Shown here piece by piece: positions 1-7,251 of a stretch of DNA of 9,784 nt. The translations under genes were made by a program, and so were the position numbers. Below the pieces are notes generated by a model that saw only the letters and a list, made by a program, of their open reading frames with translations, searched no databases and was not told the origin of the DNA. The stretch spans positions 1 through 9,784 of the forward strand of contig DCGH01000084.1 in the NCBI GenBank assembly GCA_002315205.1, written 5' to 3'. This DNA comes from Erysipelotrichaceae bacterium UBA1783 (GTDB lineage Bacteria > Bacillota_I > Bacilli_A > Erysipelotrichales > Erysipelotrichaceae). Position 1 is the first letter of the stretch. Each line of letters begins with the position of its first letter.

Positions 1-74
1 CTCTAACTGCTGAGTAAATACAATTTTTTAAGCCAACATAAAGCTGAACAATTGTATTTACTCAGCAGTTAGAG
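1..74. repeat. Perfect 25-bp inverted repeat with 24-nt loop
   Basis: Positions 1-25 are the exact reverse complement of positions 50-74, with a 24-nt spacer. The right arm lies inside a reading frame that continues without interruption into the GH3 C-terminal fragment, where it encodes roughly NNCIYSAVR. The left arm is therefore an inverted copy of coding sequence. The arm reaches the first base of the window, so its true length on the left cannot be seen. In-frame stops at 11-13 and 29-31 separate the left arm from the gene. There is no T-tract after the right arm, so it does not look like a terminator. A fold-back chimera at a contig end is the simplest explanation. A real inverted duplication or rearrangement is the alternative. 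Confidence 0.9.
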
Positions 75-667
75 GTCTAAAGAGATTTGAAAAGATAGAA
101 TTAGAACGTCATCAAAGTAAATTGGTAACATTTGAGCTTGATGATGATTGCTTTGAGGTATGGGATGATGGTTTTAAGGTTCAAGCTGGAGATTATCTGA
201 TAGAAGTCGGCTCTAGCAGCCGAGATATTCGACTTACTCAAGAAATCTACATTCAGGGATATGACATCAATTATGAAAAATTAAGCGTAAGCTGGTATGT
301 ATCTCCTGATGGACCTTGTCCAAAAGAGGATTGGGAAATACTAATGAAGCATCCAGTTGAAGAAAGCCAGTTAAAGAAAAAAGGACAGTACGATATGAAT
401 AGTACCCCTTTAGAAATGAGCAAGGACAGCTTATTGATGAAACTATTCTGTAAAATCATTTACTTTGTAATAAAATCAAGCTTTAATGGTGATGCAGATA
501 TGAATAATCCTGATTTCAAAATGATGTATTATTGTGCTTTAGATTGTCCTATGCGAGGCATTGTGATGAATACAAATAAAGCTATTACAGACAATATGGC
601 ATTAGGATTAGTTACAATTGCTAACGGATCCTTCTTTAAAGGATTGGCATTAATTCTTAAAAAATAA
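32..667 (+). CDS. C-terminal fragment of GH3 beta-glucosidase-like hydrolase (5' truncated)
   Basis: This is the 3' end of a family 3 glycoside hydrolase, an enzyme that releases beta-linked sugars from oligosaccharides or glycosides. The open frame has 211 codons after a stop at 29-31. The part from about position 56 resembles the fibronectin type III-like domain at the end of GH3 enzymes: GLKRFEKIEL, then LVTFELDD, then AGDYLIEVGSSSRDIRL, the usual end of that domain. About 120 further residues follow (KPxx-type linker, then a region with NPDFKMMYY, MRGIV and LGLVTIANG), resembling the tail found on some Firmicutes GH3 proteins, as I recall. Catalytic domains are absent. The first conventional start codon is a TTG at 122, but it has no ribosome binding site and lies inside the Fn3-like fold, so it is unlikely to be a real start. 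The frame breaks at the inverted repeat. The product would be inactive as a hydrolase. The family call comes from motif recall, not a search. Confidence 0.75.
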   Translation, partial: ANIKLNNCIYSAVRGLKRFEKIELERHQSKLVTFELDDDCFEVWDDGFKVQAGDYLIEVGSSSRDIRLTQEIYIQGYDINYEKLSVSWYVSPDGPCPKEDWEILMKHPVEESQLKKKGQYDMNSTPLEMSKDSLLMKLFCKIIYFVIKSSFNGDADMNNPDFKMMYYCALDCPMRGIVMNTNKAITDNMALGLVTIANGSFFKGLALILKK

Positions 668-688
668 GAAAACGTTTTTTAATCAATA

Positions 689-737
689 AAAAAGGATAGA
701 CTCTAAAGTTCTACCAACTACAGATTCTGTCCTTTTT
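689..737. terminator. Bidirectional intrinsic terminator
   Basis: A stem pairs 689-704 with 722-737 (one internal mismatch at 701/725 and one T-G wobble at 697/729) around a 17-nt loop. The stem base is an A-run on the left and a T-run on the right, and the plus strand continues with more T residues to 741. It therefore works in both directions: after the GH3 fragment on the plus strand and after the methyltransferase on the minus strand. It lies in the 96-bp gap between the two convergent genes. Confidence 0.8.
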
Positions 738-763
738 CTTTTAAATCAATTATTACCTATTTA

Positions 764-1384
764 TTATCTCTTTTTAGCGACTACAGTATCCATACAATGT
801 AAATGAGGAACACCTGAAGAATGACACTCAAAAATCTTTTCGTCAATTCTTACCAGCTCCCAATCTGGATAATAAGCAAACAGCTCTGCTGTATTCCACA
901 TCTTTTCATAGACATCCCAATCTGGTGGAAGTGGTAAGAATGGCTTATCAACAAACACGTTAAACCAATGAATACCATTCGCATTGGTGATTTCCTTAAC
1001 CTTGGCAAAGAATTCATCCTTCTTATCATCAGCAAGATATTGAATTGTTCCTGTAGAATAAATAACATCAAACTTCACATCAGTTTTAAAATCATTTACA
1101 TCATCCACCCAGGTATGAACTTCAACGCCTTCCTTCTCAGCTAAGGCCTTTGTCTTTCTGATTCCATTTTCTGTAATATCAAAAGCATAAACATCATAGC
1201 CCTGCTTTGCTAAGAAAACAGCATCCTTTCCTTCACCACAGCCAACATCTAAAATCTTGATGTCCTTTGATGGTGCTACTAGCTTCATAATTTCATAGCA
1301 TAATTCAGCTGGTTCAAATCCCCAATAGTATTCATCGCCTTCATACCATTTTTCATAATTTGTTTTACAGATATTATTCTCCAT
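764..1384 (-). CDS. Class I SAM-dependent methyltransferase, substrate unknown
   Basis: The 206-residue protein is a soluble Rossmann-fold methyltransferase. SAM-binding motif I is ILDVGCGEG at residues 44-52. The acidic end of strand 2 is D69 in VYAFDI. DDVNDF at 94-99 and FDVIYSTGTIQYL at 105-117 match the later core motifs. The N-terminal YYWGFEPAEL (19-28) is the tryptophan-glycine-x-glutamate-proline element seen in TehB-like and related small-molecule methyltransferases, so a TehB-like thiol or metalloid methylase is possible, but this is not established. The C-terminus has a compact Cys/His group (C187, H188, H194, H196, C197). The ATG at 1384 overlaps the end of rqcP by 11 bp, with a GAAGAGG sequence just upstream, indicating translational coupling. 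It is the last gene before the terminator. No signal peptide or membrane segment is visible. Confidence 0.85.
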   Translation of the reverse strand: MENNICKTNYEKWYEGDEYYWGFEPAELCYEIMKLVAPSKDIKILDVGCGEGKDAVFLAKQGYDVYAFDITENGIRKTKALAEKEGVEVHTWVDDVNDFKTDVKFDVIYSTGTIQYLADDKKDEFFAKVKEITNANGIHWFNVFVDKPFLPLPPDWDVYEKMWNTAELFAYYPDWELVRIDEKIFECHSSGVPHLHCMDTVVAKKR

Positions 1385-1658
1385 CTTCGTTTACCTCTTC
1401 TGATTTAATTATAAACTCATCGACAACCTCATACAAAGAATCCGCATCATTTTTTCTGACATTTTCTCTAATATCCAATACCCTGATTCGCAATACTCTT
1501 TCACCATAGATGACATCAATGATATCTCCAAGATTTACCTCTTTGGCTGGTTTGGCTACCTTGCCATTAATTAATACTCTTTCGTTTGCTGCCAATTCCT
1601 TTGAAACAGTTCTTCTTTTCAAAATTCTGGCAACCTTTAAATACTTATCTAATCTCAT
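1374..1658 (-). CDS. rqcP: S4-domain ribosome quality-control protein RqcP (YabO-like)
   Basis: This 94-residue protein is almost entirely an S4 RNA-binding domain. [17 protein letters not shown] opens it, followed by LINGKVAKPAKEVNLGDII at about 31-49, the hallmark S4 turn. Length, N-terminus and position directly after mfd match RqcP (YabO of Bacillus subtilis), also called a heat-shock protein 15 homologue. In that family the protein binds the obstructed 50S subunit with its peptidyl-tRNA and works with RqcH to add alanine tails to stalled nascent chains. The C-terminal extension (about 80-94) is acidic. The start codon overlaps the mfd stop as ATGA, with GGAGG about 13 nt upstream inside mfd, a slightly long spacing. 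In B. subtilis several genes lie between mfd and yabO; here they are adjacent. rqcH is not in the window, so the role is inferred from family and context. Confidence 0.9.
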   Translation of the reverse strand: MRLDKYLKVARILKRRTVSKELAANERVLINGKVAKPAKEVNLGDIIDVIYGERVLRIRVLDIRENVRKNDADSLYEVVDEFIIKSEEVNEDGE

Positions 1659-4600
1659 AGGCTATTAATTACCTCCAATGATTTAATGACCTTTGTCATA
1701 TAATTCTTTCGTTTATCAATGATTAGTATAATTTTACCTTGAACATACTTCAATTTAATATCACTACTAATCTTTGAAATACCGCCAAATAGCTTAACTC
1801 CATCCACAACATCAGAGAACTGCTTTGTTAAGACAATACGATTTTCCTTGTCATATTCATCAAAACGCTCTACTCGATTGTTGTTAAGCATTAATTCAAT
1901 TCGCTTCTTTTCAAATAGATTATCAATAGTTGCTGGTAGCTTTCCATAGTAATCGTTTAGCTCATCCTGATAATGATCTAGCTTTTCAATACTATCAATA
2001 TTAGCTAGCTGCTGATAAATCTTGATTTTTTCATAATCCTCAGGAACGAATTTTTGAGGAATATAACCATCAATGTCATTGACCTTGATACTAGCTGTTT
2101 CCACCTCTTCTGTAACAATACCACGTTGTTTATTAATTGCTGTATTCAACATATCTAAATACAGGTTCATACCAATGGTATTAATGAATCCAGCCTGTCG
2201 TTCGCCCAACAAATCTCCTGCACCACGAATCGTTAAATCTCGCATAGCAATCTTATAGCCACTACCTAACTCTGTGAAATCCTTAATCGCCTGTAATCTC
2301 TTTGTCGCAACCTCTGAAAGCTGCTTGTTATTGCGATACATTAAATAAGCATAAGCAATACGATCACTTCTACCTACTCTACCACGGATCTGATACAGCT
2401 GTGATAAGCCGAAGTTTTCAGCATCCTCAATAATGATGGTATTTACATTTGGAATATCAATACCTGTTTCAATGATGGTTGTACAAATAAGAATGTTATA
2501 TTCCTTTTCAACAAAGCGATACATTACATCTTCGATTTCCTCTCGATTCATTTTGCCATGACCGATACCAATCTTTGCTGATGGTACCATAGATGAAATC
2601 TTTCTTGCTACATCATAAATATTACTTACATTATTATGTAAATAGAATACCTGTCCATTTCTTGCTAATTCTCTTTGAATAACCTCTTTGATTAAAGAAT
2701 CATTCTTTTCAACAACATAGGTCTGAATTGGCATTCTGTTATGTGGTGGTGTTTCTAGCTGTGATAGGGACATAACCCCAATTAAGCTCATCTGTAATGT
2801 TCTTGGAATTGGTGTAGCAGATAATGATAATACATCAATACTCTTCTTTAATTCCTTGATTTTTTCCTTTGCCTGAACACCAAAACGTTGCTCCTCATCA
2901 ATAATTAATAATCCTAAATCATTAAATAGAATATCATTACTTAATAATCTGTGCGTTCCAATGACAATATCGACATCGCCTCTTCTGACCTCATCAATTA
3001 TCTGTTTTTGAACACTATCCTTAACATAACGATTCAGCATTCTAATTTTTACTGGAAAACCCTTAAATCTTTCCACAAAGGTATTGAAATGCTGCATTGA
3101 TAAAATAGTTGTTGGACAAAGATAAGCAACCTGCTTACAATCCTTTACAGCCTTAAAGGCTGCAACCATAGCCACCTCGGTTTTACCAAAGCCAACATCA
3201 CCACATAAAAGTCGATCCATTGGTCGAGGCTGCTCCATATCATATTTTACCTCAGCTATAGCTCTATTCTGATCTGGCGTTAGCTCATAAGGAAAGTTTG
3301 CTTCAAAGCTGTTGCTTTCCTGATCATCCTTTGAGAAAGCATAACCAATATTTTGCTCTCTTGCTGAATAAAGCTTAACTAATCTTTCAGCAATATCATT
3401 TACTTCCTGCTGAATCTTTTCCTTTGCCTTATTCCATCCATTACCACCAAGCTTGTTTAAACGAACACCAACACCCTCTGCAGCAACAAACTTTCTGACA
3501 AGCTTAAATTGCTCTAATGGTACTAATAGTAAATCCTCATCCTTATAACGGATTTGTAAGTAGTCACGATGCTTTCCCTGTATTTCCTTGGTAATAATTC
3601 CTTCATAGCGACCAACACCATAGCTGTTATGAACAACATAATCATTCACCTTTAAATCCTGATAGCTATCAAGAACAATGGCTTCCTTGAACTTACTCTC
3701 ATATTTGCCTTTGACATGCTTTACTCCAAAAAGCTCCTTTTCGGTTAAAACAATGACATCATTATAATTGAATCCTTCAGAAAGCTCTAAAGAGGTCAGT
3801 TCAACATAATCTGACATCTTTTTTCCTTGAGACTTAAATTCTGATTCTAACAATTCCAGCTGAATCTTCTCTAAGGAAATAACAATTTTACTATTCTTAG
3901 ATAAGCGAATCATTTCTTCTACACATTTATCTATTGGTAATAGTGGGAAATAATTCAGCTTAACAGCTGATTTAATTGTATTTTTATAGTTATTAATGCT
4001 GTAGATTTTATATGGATGATAATGCTCTGCAACACGATTAAAATCATTGAATAAGCTATAGTAATTCAATCCATTATCATTGATGAATAGTTCTCTGATA
4101 TACTCATTATTTTCATTTGCAATAAGTTCAAGATTGGTATCTATTTCTTCTATTGTAGATAGAATCAAGCTAGGATTATCACAATAATCTAATAGCGATA
4201 CAACATCATCAAAGAAGCACATATAACGATATAGATAATGCTCACAAATATGATTCTCTAAATAAGATAAATCTCTTTCAACATTTTCCTTTAATACGTC
4301 AAAGTTATTGGCTTTTTTCTTATCATATTCTAACTGCGTTTCAACCTTTTCCTTTAGCTGCTCTAAACCAGAGCTGTAAAGCAAGGTTGAGGCTGGAACA
4401 ATGGTACATTCATTAACCTTTTCCACCGTTCTTTGGGTTGAAATATCGAAATAGCGAATAGAGTCAATTTCTGTATCAAAGAATTCAATACGAACAGGTT
4501 TTTCATCCTGAATAGAGAATACATCAATAACATCACCTCTTAATGAGAAGGTTAATGGCTGATCTACTCTGCTAACTCTTTTATATCCCGCTTCAATTAA

Positions 4601-5050
4601 TAACTGGTTTAATTTATTCATACTATATTCATGGCCTACCTTTAAATTTAAGATATGATCCATAAATACCTGCTTACTTGGTAAATATCTCATTAATCCC
4701 ATTGGATGGGTAATGACAACCTTAGGATTTTCATCTAAGCATAAAGAAGATAAGACCTCCATCTGATTTGCATAGATGCTTGGCGAAGCTGCTACAGCCT
4801 CTACCCTTAGCGATTCCTCCATAGTGAAAAGCAGCACATCGTTCTTTAATAGGGGGTATAGCCTATAATATAACTGCTGTGCTGTATATAAATTTGGTTT
4901 TACGACAACGATTGTCCTTGGTTGACGATGGAAGCTAGCTGAAATCAGCAATGTTTCCTCAATCTCTGTTAAAGCACTAATTCCTTCCTTACCAGAGGTT
5001 AATGCAATCAGGGCAGGATCGTTTTTCATTAAGTCATAAAAATTAATCAT
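1655..5050 (-). CDS. mfd: Transcription-repair coupling factor Mfd
   Basis: Mfd is an ATP-driven DNA translocase that pushes RNA polymerase off DNA lesions and recruits the UvrA excision-repair system. The protein has 1131 residues, the usual length. An N-terminal UvrB-like region includes [18 protein letters not shown] (161-178). The RNA polymerase-interacting CarD-like domain starts at [17 protein letters not shown] (469-485). The RecG-like motor carries Walker [10 protein letters not shown] (617-625), the DEEQ box at 718-721, LSATPIPRT (743-751), [12 protein letters not shown] (857-868) and QIRGRVGRS (887-895). [18 protein letters not shown] (937-954) follows, then the C-terminal UvrA-masking domain. 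All expected motor motifs are intact. The ATG at 5050 overlaps the pth stop by 4 bp, preceded by AAGGAG only 4 nt away. The gene ends in a 4-bp overlap with rqcP. Confidence 0.98.
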   Translation of the reverse strand: MINFYDLMKNDPALIALTSGKEGISALTEIEETLLISASFHRQPRTIVVVKPNLYTAQQLYYRLYPLLKNDVLLFTMEESLRVEAVAASPSIYANQMEVLSSLCLDENPKVVITHPMGLMRYLPSKQVFMDHILNLKVGHEYSMNKLNQLLIEAGYKRVSRVDQPLTFSLRGDVIDVFSIQDEKPVRIEFFDTEIDSIRYFDISTQRTVEKVNECTIVPASTLLYSSGLEQLKEKVETQLEYDKKKANNFDVLKENVERDLSYLENHICEHYLYRYMCFFDDVVSLLDYCDNPSLILSTIEEIDTNLELIANENNEYIRELFINDNGLNYYSLFNDFNRVAEHYHPYKIYSINNYKNTIKSAVKLNYFPLLPIDKCVEEMIRLSKNSKIVISLEKIQLELLESEFKSQGKKMSDYVELTSLELSEGFNYNDVIVLTEKELFGVKHVKGKYESKFKEAIVLDSYQDLKVNDYVVHNSYGVGRYEGIITKEIQGKHRDYLQIRYKDEDLLLVPLEQFKLVRKFVAAEGVGVRLNKLGGNGWNKAKEKIQQEVNDIAERLVKLYSAREQNIGYAFSKDDQESNSFEANFPYELTPDQNRAIAEVKYDMEQPRPMDRLLCGDVGFGKTEVAMVAAFKAVKDCKQVAYLCPTTILSMQHFNTFVERFKGFPVKIRMLNRYVKDSVQKQIIDEVRRGDVDIVIGTHRLLSNDILFNDLGLLIIDEEQRFGVQAKEKIKELKKSIDVLSLSATPIPRTLQMSLIGVMSLSQLETPPHNRMPIQTYVVEKNDSLIKEVIQRELARNGQVFYLHNNVSNIYDVARKISSMVPSAKIGIGHGKMNREEIEDVMYRFVEKEYNILICTTIIETGIDIPNVNTIIIEDAENFGLSQLYQIRGRVGRSDRIAYAYLMYRNNKQLSEVATKRLQAIKDFTELGSGYKIAMRDLTIRGAGDLLGERQAGFINTIGMNLYLDMLNTAINKQRGIVTEEVETASIKVNDIDGYIPQKFVPEDYEKIKIYQQLANIDSIEKLDHYQDELNDYYGKLPATIDNLFEKKRIELMLNNNRVERFDEYDKENRIVLTKQFSDVVDGVKLFGGISKISSDIKLKYVQGKIILIIDKRKNYMTKVIKSLEVINSL

Positions 5051-5616
5051 TTCTCTCCTTTATTGTATTTATTCATTACCTTATCAAATGGTGAATCAAT
5101 AAATTCAACGGCTGCCTTGGCGGCTTTCTCAATAGCTTGCTGCCAATCCTGCTGCTTTTCCTTCTCAACCTTTCCTAAGACATAGTCTACTACTGGAATG
5201 ATTGGGCTTCTTTCAATGCCGATTCTGATTCTACAGAACTGCTGTGTTCCAGCGTGGGCAATGATACTCTTTATTCCGTTATGACCACCTGCTGATCCTT
5301 TTGCTCTTAATCTGATCTGACCACATTTCAAGTCTAAATCATCATAAAGAATTAAAACATCACATTCTGGGTCTAAATGGAAATAATTAATGGCTTTTCC
5401 TACTGCCATGCCTGAGTTATTCATATAGGTTTGAGGCTTCATTAAGATAACCTGCTCTCCCTTATAATTAACCTTAGCGATTAAAGCGTCGAAATCCTTA
5501 CGATTGATATCAACATTTAGTTGCTTTGCAACTTCGTCAATGGCTAAAAAGCCAGTATTATGTCTTGTATTTGCATACTCAGAACCTGGATTACCTAATC
5601 CTACAATTAGCTTCAT
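5047..5616 (-). CDS. pth: Peptidyl-tRNA hydrolase Pth
   Basis: Pth cleaves the ester bond of peptidyl-tRNAs that drop off ribosomes, recycling tRNA. It has also been implicated in releasing chains during bacterial ribosome quality control. The 189-residue protein is full length. N-terminal VGLGNPGSEYANTRHNTGF carries N9 and the catalytic H19. KPQTYMNNSG (60-69) carries N66. LYDDLDLKCGQIRLR (90-104) carries D92. GSAGGHNGIKSI (107-118) carries N113. These correspond to the known active-site Asn, His, Asn, Asp and Asn of the family. The start is fixed by a strong AAGGAGG at 5626-5632. The gene follows a 41-nt gap containing a candidate promoter and overlaps mfd by 4 bp. The pth-mfd pairing is conserved in Firmicutes (spoVC-mfd in B. 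subtilis). Confidence 0.97.
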   Translation of the reverse strand: MKLIVGLGNPGSEYANTRHNTGFLAIDEVAKQLNVDINRKDFDALIAKVNYKGEQVILMKPQTYMNNSGMAVGKAINYFHLDPECDVLILYDDLDLKCGQIRLRAKGSAGGHNGIKSIIAHAGTQQFCRIRIGIERSPIIPVVDYVLGKVEKEKQQDWQQAIEKAAKAAVEFIDSPFDKVMNKYNKGEK

Positions 5617-5625
5617 TGATATCTC

Positions 5626-5632
5626 CCTCCTT
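5626..5632 (-). promoter_or_regulatory. Strong Shine-Dalgarno of pth
   Basis: On the minus strand this reads AAGGAGG, 9 nt before the ATG that begins MKLIVGLGNPG. It is the longest 16S-complementary site in the window. It fits a gene whose translation starts independently and not by coupling to an upstream overlapping gene. Confidence 0.75.
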
Positions 5633-5646
5633 TTTCGTGCTTTTTT

Positions 5647-5674
5647 ATTTTACTATTTTATTGTTGATTGTCAA
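5647..5674 (-). promoter_or_regulatory. Candidate sigma-A promoter for pth-mfd-rqcP-methyltransferase
   Basis: On the minus strand a perfect -35 TTGACA (5674-5669) is followed by a 16-nt spacer and a -10 TAAAAT (5652-5647, five of six consensus bases). Transcription would start near 5640, giving a leader of about 24 nt that contains the AAGGAGG of pth. The -35 box lies in the last codons of tcdA. This is the only gap of more than a few bases in the minus-strand array. The region is AT-rich, so a chance -10 is easy, but the exact -35 with correct spacing makes the site credible. Confidence 0.6.
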
Positions 5675-6359
5675 TAATGTCATTAATGACATAATAGCCA
5701 CACATTAATCCAGCTGCCGCTGGAACAAACATCATAGAGCCTAAATTTGTTTTCTCTGACTTGCTGTCCTCTAACGGAAGTTCCTTTGAACAAACAACCG
5801 GAATATTTAAAGAAACCTCATTTTTTCTGGCAATTCCTCTTAAGGCTCTTGCCATTGGGTCATTTTCTGTTTTAGATAGCTTCGTTATAAAGATTTTACT
5901 TGGATCTAGTCTTCTAGCCATACCTAAGGAAGAAATAGTTTTAATATTATTTCCCTGGCAATATTTCCATAAGGCTACCTTGGTAGACATGGTGTCAATT
6001 GCGTCAATGACATAATCAATCTTATTTTCAAAAATCATATCAAAATTATCTACTGATAAAAACATTTCATAGCTGATAACTTCTATATTCGGATTGATGC
6101 TCAGTGCTCTTTCCTTAATGACCTGGCATTTGCTTTTACCAATGGTATCATGTGTAGCAATAATCTGTCGATTTAAATTTGTGATATCCACAACATCCTT
6201 ATCAACGATAATGATCCTACCAACACCACTTCTGACAATCGCCTCTGTCGCATAACCACCAACGCCACCTAAGCCAACAATTAATACGGTTTTATCCTTA
6301 ATTAGCTGTGCTTTTTCAGCACCAACTAAATTCTCAATTCTAGTAAATTCATTAATCAT
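5658..6359 (-). CDS. tcdA: tRNA threonylcarbamoyladenosine dehydratase TcdA (CsdL/YrvM)
   Basis: TcdA uses ATP to convert t6A at position 37 of ANN-decoding tRNAs to the cyclic form ct6A. The 233-residue protein is an E1/ThiF/MoeB-type adenylating enzyme. It has the nucleotide-binding loop GLGGVGGYATE (29-39), DKDVVDITNLNRQ (53-65), DAIDTMSTK (119-127), SLGMARRLDPSK (144-155) and KTENDPMARALR (163-174); the last two are typical of TcdA and not of ThiF or MoeB. It ends with SMMFVPAAAGLMCGYYV. No zinc-binding Cys pairs of the MoeB type are seen. It is somewhat shorter than the E. coli protein. The ATG overlaps the end of miaA by 8 bp, with GAGGAG 7 nt upstream. Its neighbour miaA modifies the same tRNA position on a different codon class. 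A less specific ThiF-family function cannot be fully excluded. Confidence 0.9.
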   Translation of the reverse strand: MINEFTRIENLVGAEKAQLIKDKTVLIVGLGGVGGYATEAIVRSGVGRIIIVDKDVVDITNLNRQIIATHDTIGKSKCQVIKERALSINPNIEVISYEMFLSVDNFDMIFENKIDYVIDAIDTMSTKVALWKYCQGNNIKTISSLGMARRLDPSKIFITKLSKTENDPMARALRGIARKNEVSLNIPVVCSKELPLEDSKSEKTNLGSMMFVPAAAGLMCGYYVINDIIDNQQ

Positions 6360-7251
6360 TGATAAACTCCTCTACATCCTTTAGAATCTGATTCTTGTAG
6401 TCCTCTTGTAAAATATCATACCAATCTACCTTCATCTGATTATTGAACCAGGTATATTGTCTTTTGGCAAACTGTCTGGTATGTAGCTTGATCTGTTCAA
6501 TGGTTTCTTCTAAGGACTGATTTCCATTTGCCATACCAATAAATTCCTTATAGCCAATGGCCTGGAAGCTATGAGATGTTAAAGGATATTTAGCAAACAA
6601 GTCACTAACTTCCTTCACTAAACCCTGATTAATCATTAAATCCACACGATAATCGATTCTTTCTTTTAGTTTTTCACGATCCATCGTTAACCCAATGATC
6701 TTACTATCATAAATCATAGTATGCTGTTGTGTTGCTTCCTGCTCACTCTTTAAGGTTCCGCTTTCTGCCATTTCCAATGCTCTAATAATTCTCTTTCGAT
6801 TATTAGGATGAATTTCTGCTGCCGATTTTGGATCTAGCTGCTTAAGCTTTTCTACTAACTCTTCTGTAGTAACCCCATCATAATCATTGTGCTTTGCTTC
6901 CATTTCGACAAAGCTATAATCATAAAGTACCGCTTTAATATATAAGCCTGTTCCACCAACAATAATTGGCGTTTTTCCTCTTGATAATATATCCTCAATT
7001 GCTGCTCTGGCATCCTTTTGGAAAATAGCAACATTATAATCCTCTGTTGCTTCTTTATAATCCACTAAATGATGTGGAATTCCTTCCATTTCCTCTTCCG
7101 TAATTTTTGCACTGCCTATATTTAATTCCTTATAAATTGAAATACTATCGCCATTGATGATTTCACCATTAAAATGGTGTGCTAGTAACACACCTAGTGA
7201 GCTTTTACCAACAGATGTTGGTCCAACAATAGCAATCACCTTTTTAGACAC
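6352..7251 (-). CDS. miaA: tRNA dimethylallyltransferase MiaA
   Basis: MiaA transfers the dimethylallyl group from DMAPP to N6 of A37 in tRNAs reading codons that begin with U, the first step toward ms2i6A. The 299 residues are the normal length. The P-loop is GPTSVGKS (10-17). GDSISIYKELNIGSAK (34-49) carries the catalytic Asp 35. IPHHLVD (58-64), PIIVGGTGLYI (95-105) with Thr101, NNRKRIIRALE (150-160), SFQAIGYKE (228-236) and TRQFAKRQYTWF (258-269) are all family hallmarks. The start codon is GTG, supported by AAAGGAG 7 nt upstream (7259-7265), which lies inside mutL. It overlaps mutL by 8 bp and tcdA by 8 bp. In many bacteria miaA likewise follows mutL. Confidence 0.97.
   Translation of the reverse strand: MSKKVIAIVGPTSVGKSSLGVLLAHHFNGEIINGDSISIYKELNIGSAKITEEEMEGIPHHLVDYKEATEDYNVAIFQKDARAAIEDILSRGKTPIIVGGTGLYIKAVLYDYSFVEMEAKHNDYDGVTTEELVEKLKQLDPKSAAEIHPNNRKRIIRALEMAESGTLKSEQEATQQHTMIYDSKIIGLTMDREKLKERIDYRVDLMINQGLVKEVSDLFAKYPLTSHSFQAIGYKEFIGMANGNQSLEETIEQIKLHTRQFAKRQYTWFNNQMKVDWYDILQEDYKNQILKDVEEFIND

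Noticed and set aside
37..72. Alternative frame reading HKAEQLYLLSS before a TAG, reminiscent of the QLYV strand of GH3 Fn3-like domains, as a sign of a frameshift
   Set aside because: Joining it to the downstream frame would remove several residues normally found between that strand and the LKxF motif, and it overlaps the repeat, so it is not reliable evidence.
1..74. Invertible (phase-variable) promoter or MITE end
   Set aside because: Only 24 nt lie between the arms, too short for a switchable promoter. No recombinase gene or target-site duplication is visible, and one arm is clearly GH3 coding sequence.
122..667. Independent small gene starting at TTG 122
   Set aside because: There is no ribosome binding site, and the frame and GH3 similarity extend well upstream of the TTG.
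764..1384. DNA methyltransferase serving mismatch repair strand choice
   Set aside because: The sequence lacks DPPY-type or cytosine methylase motifs, and the MutL here carries its own endonuclease motif, so no methyl-directed partner is implied.
2073..2258. Short plus-strand open frame opposite mfd (and similar ones at 5526-5708 and 5761-6015)
   Set aside because: They lie antisense to well-supported conserved genes, have no recognisable protein motif and no convincing ribosome binding site.
5677..5692. Perfect 16-bp palindrome (ATGTCATT/AATGACAT) as an operator
   Set aside because: It falls in the last codons of tcdA, is AT-rich and explained by Val-Ile-Asn-Asp-Ile coding. It lies just upstream of the candidate promoter, so a regulator site is conceivable, but there is no second copy or known match.
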